A stretch of DNA of 64,000 nucleotides from Paraburkholderia hiiakae (GTDB lineage Bacteria > Pseudomonadota > Gammaproteobacteria > Burkholderiales > Burkholderiaceae), in the NCBI RefSeq assembly GCF_904848665.1, contig NZ_CAJHCQ010000005.1:186001-250000 (forward strand). The letters are read 5' to 3'. Below the pieces are notes generated by a model that ran no database searches, had not been told where the DNA came from, and was given only the letters and a program-made list of their open reading frames with translations. The translations under genes and the position numbers were made by a program. The first letter of the stretch is position 1. Every line of letters begins with the position of its first letter. Positions 8,259-16,891 of the stretch are shown in pieces.

Positions 8259-8642
8259 ATGCCATTCACTCGTATCGCTGTTCGTGCAGGCAAGCCCGCC
8301 ACGTATCGCAAGGCGCTCACGCAGGGCATCCATCAAGCGCTAATGGAGGTTTTCAAGGTGCCTGAAGACGACATTTTCATGCTCATCACTGAGCACGATG
8401 CCGATAATTTCGTGTTCGGCCGGCATTACCTGGGGATCGAGCGCAGCGACGATCTGGTCATGATTCAGATCGCTGCGAACAATACGCGCGGGCAGGATCA
8501 GAAGAAGGCGCTGTTCGCGCAGATTGCCGAAAACCTCGCGCGCGATCCGGGGGTGAGGCGCGAGGATGTGTTCGTCAATCTCGTGGATGTCGCGCGGGAA
8601 AACTGGTCGTTTGGGAATGGGGTGGCGCAGTACGCGACCTGA
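8259..8642 (+). CDS. Tautomerase-family protein
   Basis: The 127-residue product matches the longer tautomerase family (Tautomerase_2, PF14552). After the initiator Met comes Pro2, the catalytic base of the tautomerase superfamily, followed by FTRIAVRAGK. Later motifs (HDADNFVF, RSDDLVMIQI, REDVFVNLVD, NWSFGNG) are typical of this group. These proteins catalyse keto-enol tautomerisation or related proton transfers; the natural substrate is not predictable. A GAAGGAG ribosome-binding site lies just upstream of the ATG. Probably controlled by the divergent LysR gene. Confidence 0.82.
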   Translation: MPFTRIAVRAGKPATYRKALTQGIHQALMEVFKVPEDDIFMLITEHDADNFVFGRHYLGIERSDDLVMIQIAANNTRGQDQKKALFAQIAENLARDPGVRREDVFVNLVDVARENWSFGNGVAQYAT

Positions 8643-8704
8643 GCGAGCGGTCTAGTTGCGCCACCGTCAACGTGCCTCGCGATTGCTTTCGCGAGGCAGC
8701 CGCA

Positions 8705-9060
8705 TCACCCCTTCTCCTCGTCGAGCAGCCGGTCGAAAAGCCGTTCCCGTAGCGCGTCGGGTGCAGCCGAAAGCCCGAGCAGCGTGCTGAACGCAATGCC
8801 GCTCGCGGCAAAGTAGCGTAGCAGCGAGAGTTCGAGATCGCGTGCCTCAGCCTGCAGCGTTTCCATCTTGGCCGTATCCAGGGCCTTCAGGTCATCGAGC
8901 AGCGCCGGGCTTTCGCCCAGTGCCGCGAGCACCGCGCGCGCGACGGAGTCCGGCTGCTCGATGGATTCCCTGAAAATCGCGATCTGCGCCGAAAGAACCG
9001 GTTCCGCCCGGGTGTGGCCGCCGGCGGCCAGGTGGTCTTGTGCGATGCTGCAAGGCCGAA
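8705..9060 (-). pseudogene. TetR-like regulator remnant, C-terminal part only
   Basis: The minus-strand frame ending at 8705 reads as the C-terminal ligand-binding half of a TetR-like regulator (SVARAVLAALGESP, then LLRYFAASGIAFSTLLGL and RERLFDRLLDEE). It stays open upstream to about 9060 but contains no ATG or TTG, and its first GTG at 8932 would remove half of the conserved part. No DNA-binding helix-turn-helix is present; the next upstream sequence is the end of ppk2. I therefore read it as a gene that lost its 5' half. Assignment to TetR is from the helical pattern and is moderate; loss of the N-terminus is clear. Confidence 0.45.
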
Positions 9061-9081
9061 TTTGGAAGGGCCACCACGCGC

Positions 9082-9987
9082 CTACAGCGCCCGACTCACC
9101 AGCAACGGATCGACTACCCCGATCGCCTCCCCATCCCGACTCGCATAGGGCAGCTTATGCAGCACGAACCGCATGGCATTGAGCCGCGCGCGTTTCTTGC
9201 AATCGGAGCGAACGACTGTCCACGGCGCATCGGCCGTGTCCGTTTGCGAGAACATCGCCTCCTTCGCCTGCGTGTACGCCTCCCACTTGTCGAGCGAAGC
9301 GAGATCGACAGGGCTCAGCTTCCATTGCTTGAGTGGATGCACCTTGCGTTCCTTGAAGCGCCGACGCTGCTCCGCGCGGCTCACCGAGAACCAGAACTTG
9401 ATCAGATGGATTCCGCTGCGAATCAACTGCCGTTCGAACTCTGGCACTTGCTGCATGAAATCGGCATATTGCTCAGGCGTGCAGAAGCCCATGACATGCT
9501 CGACGCCCGCGCGGTTGTACCAGGACCGATCGAACAGCACGATCTCCCCCGCCGCGGGCAGATGCTGCACATAGCGCTGGAAATACCACTGGCCGCGCTC
9601 GACTTCGGTGGGCTTTTCGAGCGCTACCACGCGCGCGCCGCGCGGGTTCAGATGCTCCATGAAGCGCTTGATCGTACCGCCCTTGCCGGCTGCGTCGCGG
9701 CCCTCGAACAGGATCACCACGCGCTGGCCGGTATCGCGTACCCACGCCTGAAGCTTGAGCAGTTCGACCTGCAGACGATACTTCTGCCGCTCGTAGGCGC
9801 GACGCGACATCAAATTGCGATACGGATAGCTGCCTTCGCGCCAGCCAGCGGCAAGTTCCTCGTCGGGGTGGCGCGTGCGCGAGTTGCGCCAGTCGGCAGG
9901 GTTGCCTTCGAGGATCAGGCTGCGCAACTGGGCGGCTTCGTCGGATGACATGCCTTGCATCAATGCCGCGATCGACTCGAGCAACAT
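9082..9987 (-). CDS. ppk2: Polyphosphate kinase 2
   Basis: The 301-residue protein is a PPK2: it transfers phosphate between inorganic polyphosphate and nucleoside di- or monophosphates. The Walker A-like GRDAAGKGG lies at residues 96-104 and the Walker B/lid motif DRSWYNR at 153-159; LEKPTEVERGQWYFQRY is the family signature. The ATG at 9987 is the first normal start, but the frame stays open with protein-like content for 44 more codons up to a stop at 10120-10122, so homologues may be longer. A CHAD protein, another polyphosphate-linked family, is encoded nearby. Confidence 0.9.
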   Translation of the reverse strand: MLLESIAALMQGMSSDEAAQLRSLILEGNPADWRNSRTRHPDEELAAGWREGSYPYRNLMSRRAYERQKYRLQVELLKLQAWVRDTGQRVVILFEGRDAAGKGGTIKRFMEHLNPRGARVVALEKPTEVERGQWYFQRYVQHLPAAGEIVLFDRSWYNRAGVEHVMGFCTPEQYADFMQQVPEFERQLIRSGIHLIKFWFSVSRAEQRRRFKERKVHPLKQWKLSPVDLASLDKWEAYTQAKEAMFSQTDTADAPWTVVRSDCKKRARLNAMRFVLHKLPYASRDGEAIGVVDPLLVSRAL

Positions 9988-10385
9988 AGCGGGCGGATTT
10001 TGCTCGGCGTGAGTGCGCGAAACGAGATCATGGACAGCGCCCGCGATGACCTCGCTCGCGGACTCGACGGCACTGTCGACGGTGCGTAACTCGGCGCTGT
10101 GCGGCGTGACGAGCGGCAGTCATGCGGCTGGGCTGGTGATGTCGGAAGTGGAATAGGGAATGGATTTGGGCATGTGTCGGCGGATGCGGAGATGGGAGCG
10201 CATGCGGAGTGACTCGCATTCAAAGCGGGAGCATCGAATCTGGAGCAACAAAGCGGGACCGACGACGCGCGAGCGGCAATGAAGCGCAGGGAAGCCGTCG
10301 AGACCTGAGTGGCAGCGCCAGGGCAAAGCCGGCGGTCGATGGCCAGCGCCGGCACACGGGTGGCCAGCGCTGGACGCCGCCTGAT
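9988..10385. other. Intergenic region upstream of ppk2, possible lost 5' coding part
   Basis: This 398-bp gap has no complete gene. Its first 132 bp are open in frame with ppk2 on the minus strand and read like protein (SASEVIAGAVHDLVSRTHAE), but only CTG at 10119 could start it; an ATG at 10123 is in another frame. The rest shows no coding or structural signal that I can support. Confidence 0.4.
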
Positions 10386-10604
10386 TCAGGCGTTTGCCGC
10401 TTTTCTCAGGATCAGGTAGAGCGAGTCCTTGAGTTGAAGCTTTTCTTTTTTTAACTGCTCGACTTCCATGCCATGCGAAGCCACGACACCCGCCTCCATG
10501 TTCTTGATCTGCTGGTCGAGCTCGTTGTGACGATGAAAAATCCGGGCGAAATGGTCGTCCTGAACCTTGAGGCGCGAAATCAAATCTCTGTACTCTGGGA
10601 ACAC
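10386..10604 (-). CDS. DUF465 / YdcH-family small coiled-coil protein
   Basis: The 72-residue protein begins MFPEYRDLISRLK and continues as a heptad-patterned helix with DDHFARIFHRHNELDQQIKN and LKKEKLQLKDSLY. This is the DUF465 family (YdcH-like), small alpha-helical proteins of unknown function found throughout Proteobacteria. A short helical hairpin is expected. It is a single gene; the region before it (10605-10840) is AT-richer and probably holds its promoter and that of the divergent CHAD gene. Confidence 0.85.
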   Translation of the reverse strand: MFPEYRDLISRLKVQDDHFARIFHRHNELDQQIKNMEAGVVASHGMEVEQLKKEKLQLKDSLYLILRKAANA

Positions 10605-10840
10605 TCAACACTCCTTACAGATGGGCAAAATGAGATAAACGGAAACGTGATTATTTTTCCACCGTCTCATCGTGGCAGTCTTGACCATCATCAGATACCT
10701 GCTGGAAGGGTCAGGGAGGTTACCTGGGGCGTCGAGGCGCACTCGCGTGTACCATCGATCGCGTCGTCGCAGTTCCTCGTTCTCCATCCGCTTGCACTGA
10801 TCTACGCCTTCGCGCCCACCCACAGAATCCTGGAGCGTTC

Positions 10841-12484
10841 ATGGATCGCGTTCTGGAAATCGTGCTGGATGTCGTGATCCCGGCAGCGCCGGATAGAAGA
10901 AGCTCAACAGCCGCCGCCACTGGAGCGGCGCCCAGAGCGCACGCCAGCCCGAAGCTTTCGGAGCGGGGCGCCAGCCTGTGCGCGGCCTTGCCGTCGCTCG
11001 TGCCGTTGCCCGATGCGCGCGAATGCGTGACGACGGTCGCCTTCGACCGCGGCGGCGTCCTTGGGGGGCTCGGCTGGCGCGTCGCTGTCGAATCGCGCGG
11101 CGACACGCAGCACGTCGTCGTATCGAGTCGGCGCGTTCATACGCCGGGGATCACCGTGGTCGCGCCGATCTTCGAGGCGGCGCTCGACGCGAATGGCATT
11201 GCGCATGCGCTCTTCGACGCCGCGTCCGAGCCGTTTCGCGAGGCGCTGGGCAGCGCGGACGATCTCTCTGCGTCGGCCACGCTCGTGGCTACGCGCAGCC
11301 GCTGGCAGTGGCCGCGCGACGGCATCGAGGTGCTGCTCACGTTCGACGAAGACTTGCACGAGCGATCCGCCCTGCCGCAAGTCGCGCTGGCCCAGGACAC
11401 TCACCGCGAGGCTCCGGCGCCGCCACCCGACCTGCACGAGTTACGCGTGAGTGCGCCCTGGCCCGAAGACCAGGACGAGCGGCCTATCGTCGAAGCGCTT
11501 TTCGCCTGTGCCGGCGACCTGATCGAGGCGCTGCCAGCGTTCGTGCGCTTGACCGACGCGCTCGAGCGCGCCACCGCGGGCGTGACCGGTGCCGCTGAAG
11601 CCATCAAAGCCGAAGCCGTGGATCTCGGCGGCGCGGTCACGGCCGAAGCCGCGCTCGTGGCGATCGGCCGCAACATTAGCGCGCAGTGGTTCGGCAATGA
11701 CGCGGGCGTGCGCGATAGCACGAACGGCGAGTTCATCCATCAGATGCGCGTGTCGCAGCGGCGGCTGCGCACCGCCATGCGCATCTTCTCGCGCTGGTGC
11801 GATGAGACCTGGGAGACGCGCATCGAGCCGGAACTCAAATGGCTGGGCGGCCTCCTCGGCGAAGCGCGCGACCGCGACGTCTTCGTCGAATCGACGTTGC
11901 CGGCGCTCGCCGCCGCCGACGTCGAGCCGGGGCGCTGGAACGCGATTCGCGACGAGGCGAACGCGCAGCGGCTGGCCGCACGAGCGCGGCTGCGCGAGGC
12001 GCTGGCTTCGCAGCGCTACGCGCGGGTGGCGCTGGCGTGGCTCCAGTGGCTCGACACGCTCGCGCGGCGCGCGAGCGACGCCGGCGCCACTGGGCTTTCG
12101 CTGCATCGCCACGCGAAGAAGCGCGTGCGGCGCTACTACGAGCGGCTCGTGAGCACGCAAAAGCTCACCGCCATCGACGAGGCGAGTCGGCATCGCGCAC
12201 GTATCAACGCGAAGTATTTGCGCTACACGATCGAATTCTTCGCCACGCTCACGTCGCGCCGCACGCGCGTAGAGGTGGCTCGCTCGCTTGCGCGGCTGCA
12301 GAGCGTGCTCGGCGACGGCAACGACGCCGCAGTGGCCCTGCGCTATCTCGAGCGCATGGATGCCGAGCCGTATCAGCTCGGGTTCGCGCGTGGCTGGTGC
12401 GAGGCCGTCAAGCGCTATACCGCAAAGGAAGGTGAACGCCTGCTGCGCGAACTGGGCGAGCCGAAGGTGACGCGCGGCGCCTGA
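10841..12484 (+). CDS. CHAD-domain protein with a degenerate CYTH-like N-terminus
   Basis: The 547-residue protein has a CHAD domain in its second half (about residues 260-530): IHQMRVSQRRLRTAMRIF, then LKWLGGLLGEARDRDVF and RINAKYLRYTIEFF. CHAD domains are helical, rich in conserved His, Arg and Lys, and bind inorganic polyphosphate. The N-terminal half aligns only weakly with CYTH (triphosphate tunnel) proteins and lacks a clear EXEXK motif, so it is probably not an active triphosphatase. The nearby ppk2 gene supports a role on polyphosphate granules. ATG 10841 is chosen as the first start in a long coding-like frame. Confidence 0.82.
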   Translation: MDRVLEIVLDVVIPAAPDRRSSTAAATGAAPRAHASPKLSERGASLCAALPSLVPLPDARECVTTVAFDRGGVLGGLGWRVAVESRGDTQHVVVSSRRVHTPGITVVAPIFEAALDANGIAHALFDAASEPFREALGSADDLSASATLVATRSRWQWPRDGIEVLLTFDEDLHERSALPQVALAQDTHREAPAPPPDLHELRVSAPWPEDQDERPIVEALFACAGDLIEALPAFVRLTDALERATAGVTGAAEAIKAEAVDLGGAVTAEAALVAIGRNISAQWFGNDAGVRDSTNGEFIHQMRVSQRRLRTAMRIFSRWCDETWETRIEPELKWLGGLLGEARDRDVFVESTLPALAAADVEPGRWNAIRDEANAQRLAARARLREALASQRYARVALAWLQWLDTLARRASDAGATGLSLHRHAKKRVRRYYERLVSTQKLTAIDEASRHRARINAKYLRYTIEFFATLTSRRTRVEVARSLARLQSVLGDGNDAAVALRYLERMDAEPYQLGFARGWCEAVKRYTAKEGERLLRELGEPKVTRGA

Positions 12485-12567
12485 GGCGTGTCTCTATAAT
12501 CGCTGGCGGATTTTGGCGGACCACACCGAACCTTTGCTTATTTCGTCTTGTTTTTGCTCGTTAGCGC

Positions 12568-13494
12568 ATGATGAATCCCACTGACTCGAACTCCCCAACC
12601 ACCGGCGCCGGCCACGCAGATGCCGGTTCCCCAGACACATCCCAATCCTCCGAAGCGCCGGAACTCGGTCTGGGCGGCTCGGTCTGGTTTCAGTCCGGTC
12701 AGCAGATGCTCGGTGGCGCGGCGCGCATCGCGCTGCTCGAAGCGATCCATGCGACCGGTTCGATCACAGGCGCTGCGAAGGCGGTCGGCATGAGCTACAA
12801 GGGCGCCTGGGACGCCGTCGACGTCATGAACAATCTCGCGGGCGAAGCGCTGGTGGTACGGGCGACGGGTGGCAAGGGCGGCGGCGGAACGACGCTCACG
12901 CCGCGCGCCTTGCGGCTCATCGAAACGTTTCGCGCCATCGAGCGCGAGCACCAGCGCTTTCTCGAGCGCGCGGCGCACGCGCTCGGGGCCGTGTCGCATG
13001 AAAGTGACGATGCACAGGCTGGCGGTTTCGCGCGCGATCTAGCCGTGCTCGGGCGCTTCGCCATGCGCACGAGCGCGCGCAATCAGCTTTTTGGCACCGT
13101 CTCGGCAATCGTGATGGGCGCGGTGAACGACGAGGTGTCGATCGCGCTGCCCGGCGGCGAAGCGCTCGTCGCCACGATCACGCGAGAGAGCGCCGAAGCC
13201 CTCGGGCTTGCCGCAGGCGCGCCCGTGGTGGCGCTCGTGAAGGCGACGTCGGTCGTGCTGGTCGCGAGCGCGGCGGATGCGGCGCGGCTTTCGGCGCGCA
13301 ACCGGCTGAGCGGGACGATCGAGGTCGTGCGGCGCGGCGCCGTGAACGCCGAAGTGACGCTCGCCCTGCCGGGCGGCACCGTGATCGCTGCGATCGTGAC
13401 CGACGCGAGCGTGGACGCGCTCGGATTCGCCGCAGGGCAAACGGCGACAGCCGTGTTCAAGGCTTCGAGTGTGCTGCTGGGCGTGGGCGGCTGA
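12568..13494 (+). CDS. modE: ModE-type molybdate-dependent transcriptional regulator
   Basis: The 308-residue protein has an N-terminal winged helix (residues 48-110: RIALLEAIHATGSITGAAKAVGMSYKGAWDAVDVMNN) and two tandem Mop/TOBE molybdate-binding domains, each starting SARNxLxGT (about residues 170-235 and 245-305). ModE binds molybdate and represses molybdate uptake genes while activating molybdoenzyme genes. No modABC genes are next to it here. A molybdenum enzyme of the DMSO reductase family is encoded at the other end of the window, but no direct link is shown. The first 35 residues are a low-complexity extension. Confidence 0.88.
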   Translation: MMNPTDSNSPTTGAGHADAGSPDTSQSSEAPELGLGGSVWFQSGQQMLGGAARIALLEAIHATGSITGAAKAVGMSYKGAWDAVDVMNNLAGEALVVRATGGKGGGGTTLTPRALRLIETFRAIEREHQRFLERAAHALGAVSHESDDAQAGGFARDLAVLGRFAMRTSARNQLFGTVSAIVMGAVNDEVSIALPGGEALVATITRESAEALGLAAGAPVVALVKATSVVLVASAADAARLSARNRLSGTIEVVRRGAVNAEVTLALPGGTVIAAIVTDASVDALGFAAGQTATAVFKASSVLLGVGG

Positions 13495-13538
13495 GCATCT
13501 GAGCAGCGGCCGGCCGGGGTGCGGCCAGCGGGGCGTGA

Positions 13539-14240
13539 TCAGGCGTGGCGCTGAGGGGGCGGCGCGAGGCCGTTGCGGGTTTGCGAGACGGGCGCGACCG
13601 GTGCGCGGTTGACGCGATTGGCCTTCCATTTGGCGCGCACGTAGGGCCGATCGTGCCCCGAAACGGTCAGTGCGATGTTCGTGACCCAGCGATGCGTGGG
13701 TACATGCACGTTGTGCAATGCGACAGTGAGTGCCACAAGGCTCAGCGCGACGACCGCCGCCGAAATTCGCCGGGCTTGCGTCTGCCACCAGTACCGCGCG
13801 AACACGAGCGCGGTGAGCGCCCCGACCACACAGCCCGTGACAGCTTCGGAAGGCGAGTGGGCGTCGAGCACCACGCGCGAGAGCGCGACCGCGAGCCCCA
13901 CCGCGAGCCCCATGGTCACGCCTGCGGCGCGCACGAAGGACGGTGCGCCTTGCAGCACCAGGAAAAAGGCGACGGGATAGACGGCCGTGGAAAGCATGGC
14001 GTGGCCGCTGATGCCCGTGAAGTCCAGTTCTCTTACCCCTACGCCCCAGCCGAGAAACGCGATTTTGGTGAGCGTTACGAGGCCGATTGCCAGGCCGAGC
14101 AGCAACACCCAGCTCGCCGCCATGCGCCACGAGTAGCCGACCAGAAGCCACAGCGCGATAGCCAACGCCAGCGGCAGGGTGAGGCCTGCGCCGCCGAGGT
14201 TGGTAATCGAGTACCACAGGTGAATGGGTAAATCTGGCAT
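13539..14240 (-). CDS. PAP2-superfamily phosphatase, inner membrane
   Basis: The 233-residue protein has five to six hydrophobic helices and the phosphatase motifs FTGISGHAMLS (motif 2, SGH) and SRVVLDAHSPSEA (motif 3, SR-x5-H). The first K-x6-RP motif is not clear. Family members dephosphorylate undecaprenyl pyrophosphate, phosphatidic acid or phosphatidylglycerophosphate at the periplasmic side. The proline-rich C-terminal tail (last 30 residues) is not part of the fold. ATG 14240 is the obvious start. Confidence 0.8.
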   Translation of the reverse strand: MPDLPIHLWYSITNLGGAGLTLPLALAIALWLLVGYSWRMAASWVLLLGLAIGLVTLTKIAFLGWGVGVRELDFTGISGHAMLSTAVYPVAFFLVLQGAPSFVRAAGVTMGLAVGLAVALSRVVLDAHSPSEAVTGCVVGALTALVFARYWWQTQARRISAAVVALSLVALTVALHNVHVPTHRWVTNIALTVSGHDRPYVRAKWKANRVNRAPVAPVSQTRNGLAPPPQRHA

Positions 14241-14527
14241 GAGTCCGCGCTGCCGGCTGTCTGAAGAGAATCCAGGGATTGCAGGTGCTGAGTCGCTACC
14301 TGATAGCTACTCAACGCGCGAGCCGCCTGGCTGGCCGACACGCGCCTGAGACAAGTTTCCAGTATAGCTGCGTCGCATAAACGAAGGCGTGCCCCGTCGA
14401 GCGTACACATGGACGGAATCGAACTGGTCCGATCTGCAGTCGCGTTCAAATGGTGTTATTGTGCGTTGCACAACGACGGATCGCGGCAAAACGCCACGAT
14501 GTGTCGGACCCTTTTATGAGGCCATAG

Positions 14528-15709
14528 ATGACGAAAAATCTGACGAAGCTATGGGCAGGTGGCATGCGACGTCTGCTCGCCATCCAGACCCGGGCTACCC
14601 GCGACGCCCTGAAGGGCGCGGGAATCGATACGCCCAAGCCGCAGGCAATCTGGCGCGCCGCTCAGGCCGCAGCCGATCAGGCGGCGAAGCGCGTTACGCC
14701 GGCGCAGGCACGCAGCGGCGCGCCGGTGCGGGAGTCGCGCGTGGGTCCGCGCGCGGCCGCCTGGGCCGCGGGCGAATGGCGCCGAGCGGAGCACCTTGTA
14801 CCGGCGAACGCCCAGCATGCCGGGCGCTCGCTGGCTTACGGGCTCTATCTGCCCCCGGGGCACAAGACGGCGGGCATGCCGCTCGTCGTGATGCTGCATG
14901 GCTGCAAGCAGTCGATCGACTCTTTCGCGGAAGGCACGCGCATGAATCTGCTCGCCGACCGCCATGGGTTCGCGGTGGTGTATCCCGAGCAGTCGGAGCG
15001 TGCGCACCCGCACCAATGCTGGCATTGGTACGACTCGCGCGACGCGGCGGGCGGCGGCGAGGCGGCAGCCGTCGTTTCGCTGGTCGACACGCTCGTCGAG
15101 GAGCATGGGTTCGATCGCTCGCGCGTCTATCTGGCGGGCTTGTCGGCGGGCGCAGGGCTCGCCATGCTGCTCGCGATCCGTTCGCCCAGCCGCTTCGCAG
15201 CCATCGCGCTGCATTCCGGCCCCGCTTTCGGTGAGGCACGCTCCGGTGTGACCGCGCTCGACGTGATGCGGCGCGGCGTGCACCACGATCCTGTGGCGCT
15301 CGTCGATACCCAATTGGGCGCACGCATTCATCCGGGCATCCCGGCGATCGTCGTGCAGGGCGACTCCGATGCGGTGGTTGCGCCCGTCAATGCGGAACAG
15401 CTCGCGGTGCAACTGTTGCGCTTGAATGGCCTTGCGGATTCGCGAGGCGTGCGTCAGGGCGTCGTGTCGCACGAGACTTTCAAGGACGGTTATCGCGAGC
15501 AGGATTACGAACTCGACGGCGCGAGCGTCGTGCGGCTGTGCCGCGTGGCGGACCTCGACCACGCCTGGAGCGGCGGCGACGACACCGTGCCGTTCCATTC
15601 CTCGACGGGACCGGACGCAAGCACACTCATCTGGGACTTTTTCGGGGCTCATCGCCGCGAGGCCTTCGACGAAGCCTACGACGACGAATTGACGCAGGAC
15701 GCAGGTTAA
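14528..15709 (+). CDS. PHB depolymerase-family esterase
   Basis: The 393-residue alpha/beta hydrolase belongs to the esterase_PHB family (PF10503, polyhydroxybutyrate depolymerase/feruloyl esterase group). The oxyanion region VVMLHGCKQS lies at residues 120-129, the nucleophile elbow GLSAG at 204-208 (Ser206), and the late VVQGDSDAVV and DLDHAWSGGD blocks hold the Asp and His of the triad. No signal peptide is present; the first 85 residues form a charged, alanine-rich segment. It may therefore act on intracellular polyhydroxyalkanoate or a soluble ester. Confidence 0.82.
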   Translation: MTKNLTKLWAGGMRRLLAIQTRATRDALKGAGIDTPKPQAIWRAAQAAADQAAKRVTPAQARSGAPVRESRVGPRAAAWAAGEWRRAEHLVPANAQHAGRSLAYGLYLPPGHKTAGMPLVVMLHGCKQSIDSFAEGTRMNLLADRHGFAVVYPEQSERAHPHQCWHWYDSRDAAGGGEAAAVVSLVDTLVEEHGFDRSRVYLAGLSAGAGLAMLLAIRSPSRFAAIALHSGPAFGEARSGVTALDVMRRGVHHDPVALVDTQLGARIHPGIPAIVVQGDSDAVVAPVNAEQLAVQLLRLNGLADSRGVRQGVVSHETFKDGYREQDYELDGASVVRLCRVADLDHAWSGGDDTVPFHSSTGPDASTLIWDFFGAHRREAFDEAYDDELTQDAG

Positions 15710-15730
15710 AAGCGCCTGCGGGCAATTTGG

Positions 15731-15761
15731 GGGTTTACCCTGAATAGGGTTTACCCTATAA
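15731..15761 (+). promoter_or_regulatory. Promoter with two direct repeats upstream of the DUF3563 gene
   Basis: GGGTTTACCCT occurs twice (15731-15741 and 15747-15757, period 16 bp). The second copy runs into a perfect -10 box TATAAT at 15756-15761, and TTTACC of the first copy (15734-15739) sits 16 bp upstream as a -35 box. Start codon 15811 follows 50 bp later. The repeat spanning the core promoter suggests either an operator or specific recognition by a second sigma factor. Confidence 0.55.
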
Positions 15762-15810
15762 TGGCTTCATTCGATTCGCGGGCACGTGCCCGTCAAAGAA
15801 GGGCCAAATC

Positions 15811-15990
15811 ATGTACCTGCTCAGCCGTCTTTTCCTGTTCCTCTCCGAAACCGCCGAAGCTCGCCGCCAGCAGCGCGAGGAAGCGTATCTCGCGCAGTCC
15901 GTCGACATCTACGATCTCGAATTCCGTATGCGCAAGATGGATCGCGAGAAGGCCACGCGCCACCCGTCGTGGATGAACCACTACGGCTAA
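15811..15990 (+). CDS. DUF3563 small protein
   Basis: This 59-residue protein (MYLLSRLFLF then SVDIYDLEFRMRKMDRE) matches DUF3563, a short family common in Burkholderia and relatives. An N-terminal hydrophobic stretch of about 10 residues is followed by a charged amphipathic helix, so peripheral membrane association is possible. Function is unknown; the DxxDLExRMR core resembles the DUF1127-like small stress proteins in style only. It has its own strong promoter and an intrinsic terminator directly after it, so it forms a single-gene transcript. Confidence 0.8.
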   Translation: MYLLSRLFLFLSETAEARRQQREEAYLAQSVDIYDLEFRMRKMDREKATRHPSWMNHYG

Positions 15991-16033
15991 GCAGGAATGC
16001 TGCGCCCCCTCCATAACGACGGGGCAAAACGAG

Positions 16034-16057
16034 AACGGCGCCCAAGGCGCCGTTTTT
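16034..16057 (+). terminator. Rho-independent terminator after the DUF3563 gene
   Basis: A perfect 9-bp stem AACGGCGCC / GGCGCCGTT with a CAA loop is followed by TTTTT. It ends the DUF3563 transcript and lies close to the convergent BPSS1780 gene. Confidence 0.8.
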
Positions 16058-16087
16058 GCGTTTAAGCGTGCGTGATCGCCACGCCGT

Positions 16088-16891
16088 TCAGCGGCCCGAG
16101 TCCGGCATTTCGGCGGGCTGCTTTTCCTGCACGCCGTAGCAGCCGCGATAGGTCGCGTAGAACGAGCAATAGAGCATCGTCGTCACGATGATGAGCGCGG
16201 GCATCAGGATCGCCACCGTGAAGTCGCCCGCGCCGAGCGCGCGCAGAAGTGCCGACAAGCCGATGGATACGACGGTCGAAACCGCGAACCACAGCGCGCC
16301 GTACACCATGAACGCGCCCTTGTTGCGCCAGCAGCTCACGATGCTGAAGAACATGGCCTTCACGGGCGGCACGTCGTGCCATGCCGTGAGCACGGGCGCG
16401 AACCAGAACAGCATCGACACCGGCACGTAGCAAAGCAGCGAGGCGAGCACAGCAAGCGGCACGTCGCTGTTGGCGAGCGCTTCCGCGTCGAGGTCGCCGC
16501 CGATCGTCATCAGGCGCAATAGCGCGCCGCCGTCCACGAACGCAGACGCGGCCAGCACCAGCAGCATCGCCACCACGTAAATCGCCCCGAGCACCAGTAG
16601 CTGTTTCGCCACGTTGCTGCCGTACGAACGAAAGCCGTCGATCAGGATGGTTGGGAACACCGGCTTGCCTGCGATCGTGTCGCGGCACGCCGCCATGAAG
16701 CCGACGGCCACGCCGGGCACGAACAGGAGCGGCAGCACGCCGCCGATCACGGGAATGGCGGAAATCAGCGTCATCGCCAGCAAATAGGCGAAAAACAGCG
16801 TGAGAAACGCGAGCGGATTGCGGCGGAACAGCCAGATACCCTGGCGGAACCAGACGTAGCCCGTCTTCGCGGGGACTTCAATTAGTTGCAT
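16088..16891 (-). CDS. BPSS1780-family membrane protein
   Basis: The 267-residue integral membrane protein begins with an amphipathic leader ([24 protein letters not shown]) and has about six hydrophobic segments. The pattern matches the BPSS1780 family of Burkholderia and Ralstonia, whose function is unknown. It overlaps the 3' end of thrB by 10 bp, so the two are translated from one message. A conserved link with homoserine kinase has no known functional reason. Confidence 0.85.
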   Translation of the reverse strand: MQLIEVPAKTGYVWFRQGIWLFRRNPLAFLTLFFAYLLAMTLISAIPVIGGVLPLLFVPGVAVGFMAACRDTIAGKPVFPTILIDGFRSYGSNVAKQLLVLGAIYVVAMLLVLAASAFVDGGALLRLMTIGGDLDAEALANSDVPLAVLASLLCYVPVSMLFWFAPVLTAWHDVPPVKAMFFSIVSCWRNKGAFMVYGALWFAVSTVVSIGLSALLRALGAGDFTVAILMPALIIVTTMLYCSFYATYRGCYGVQEKQPAEMPDSGR

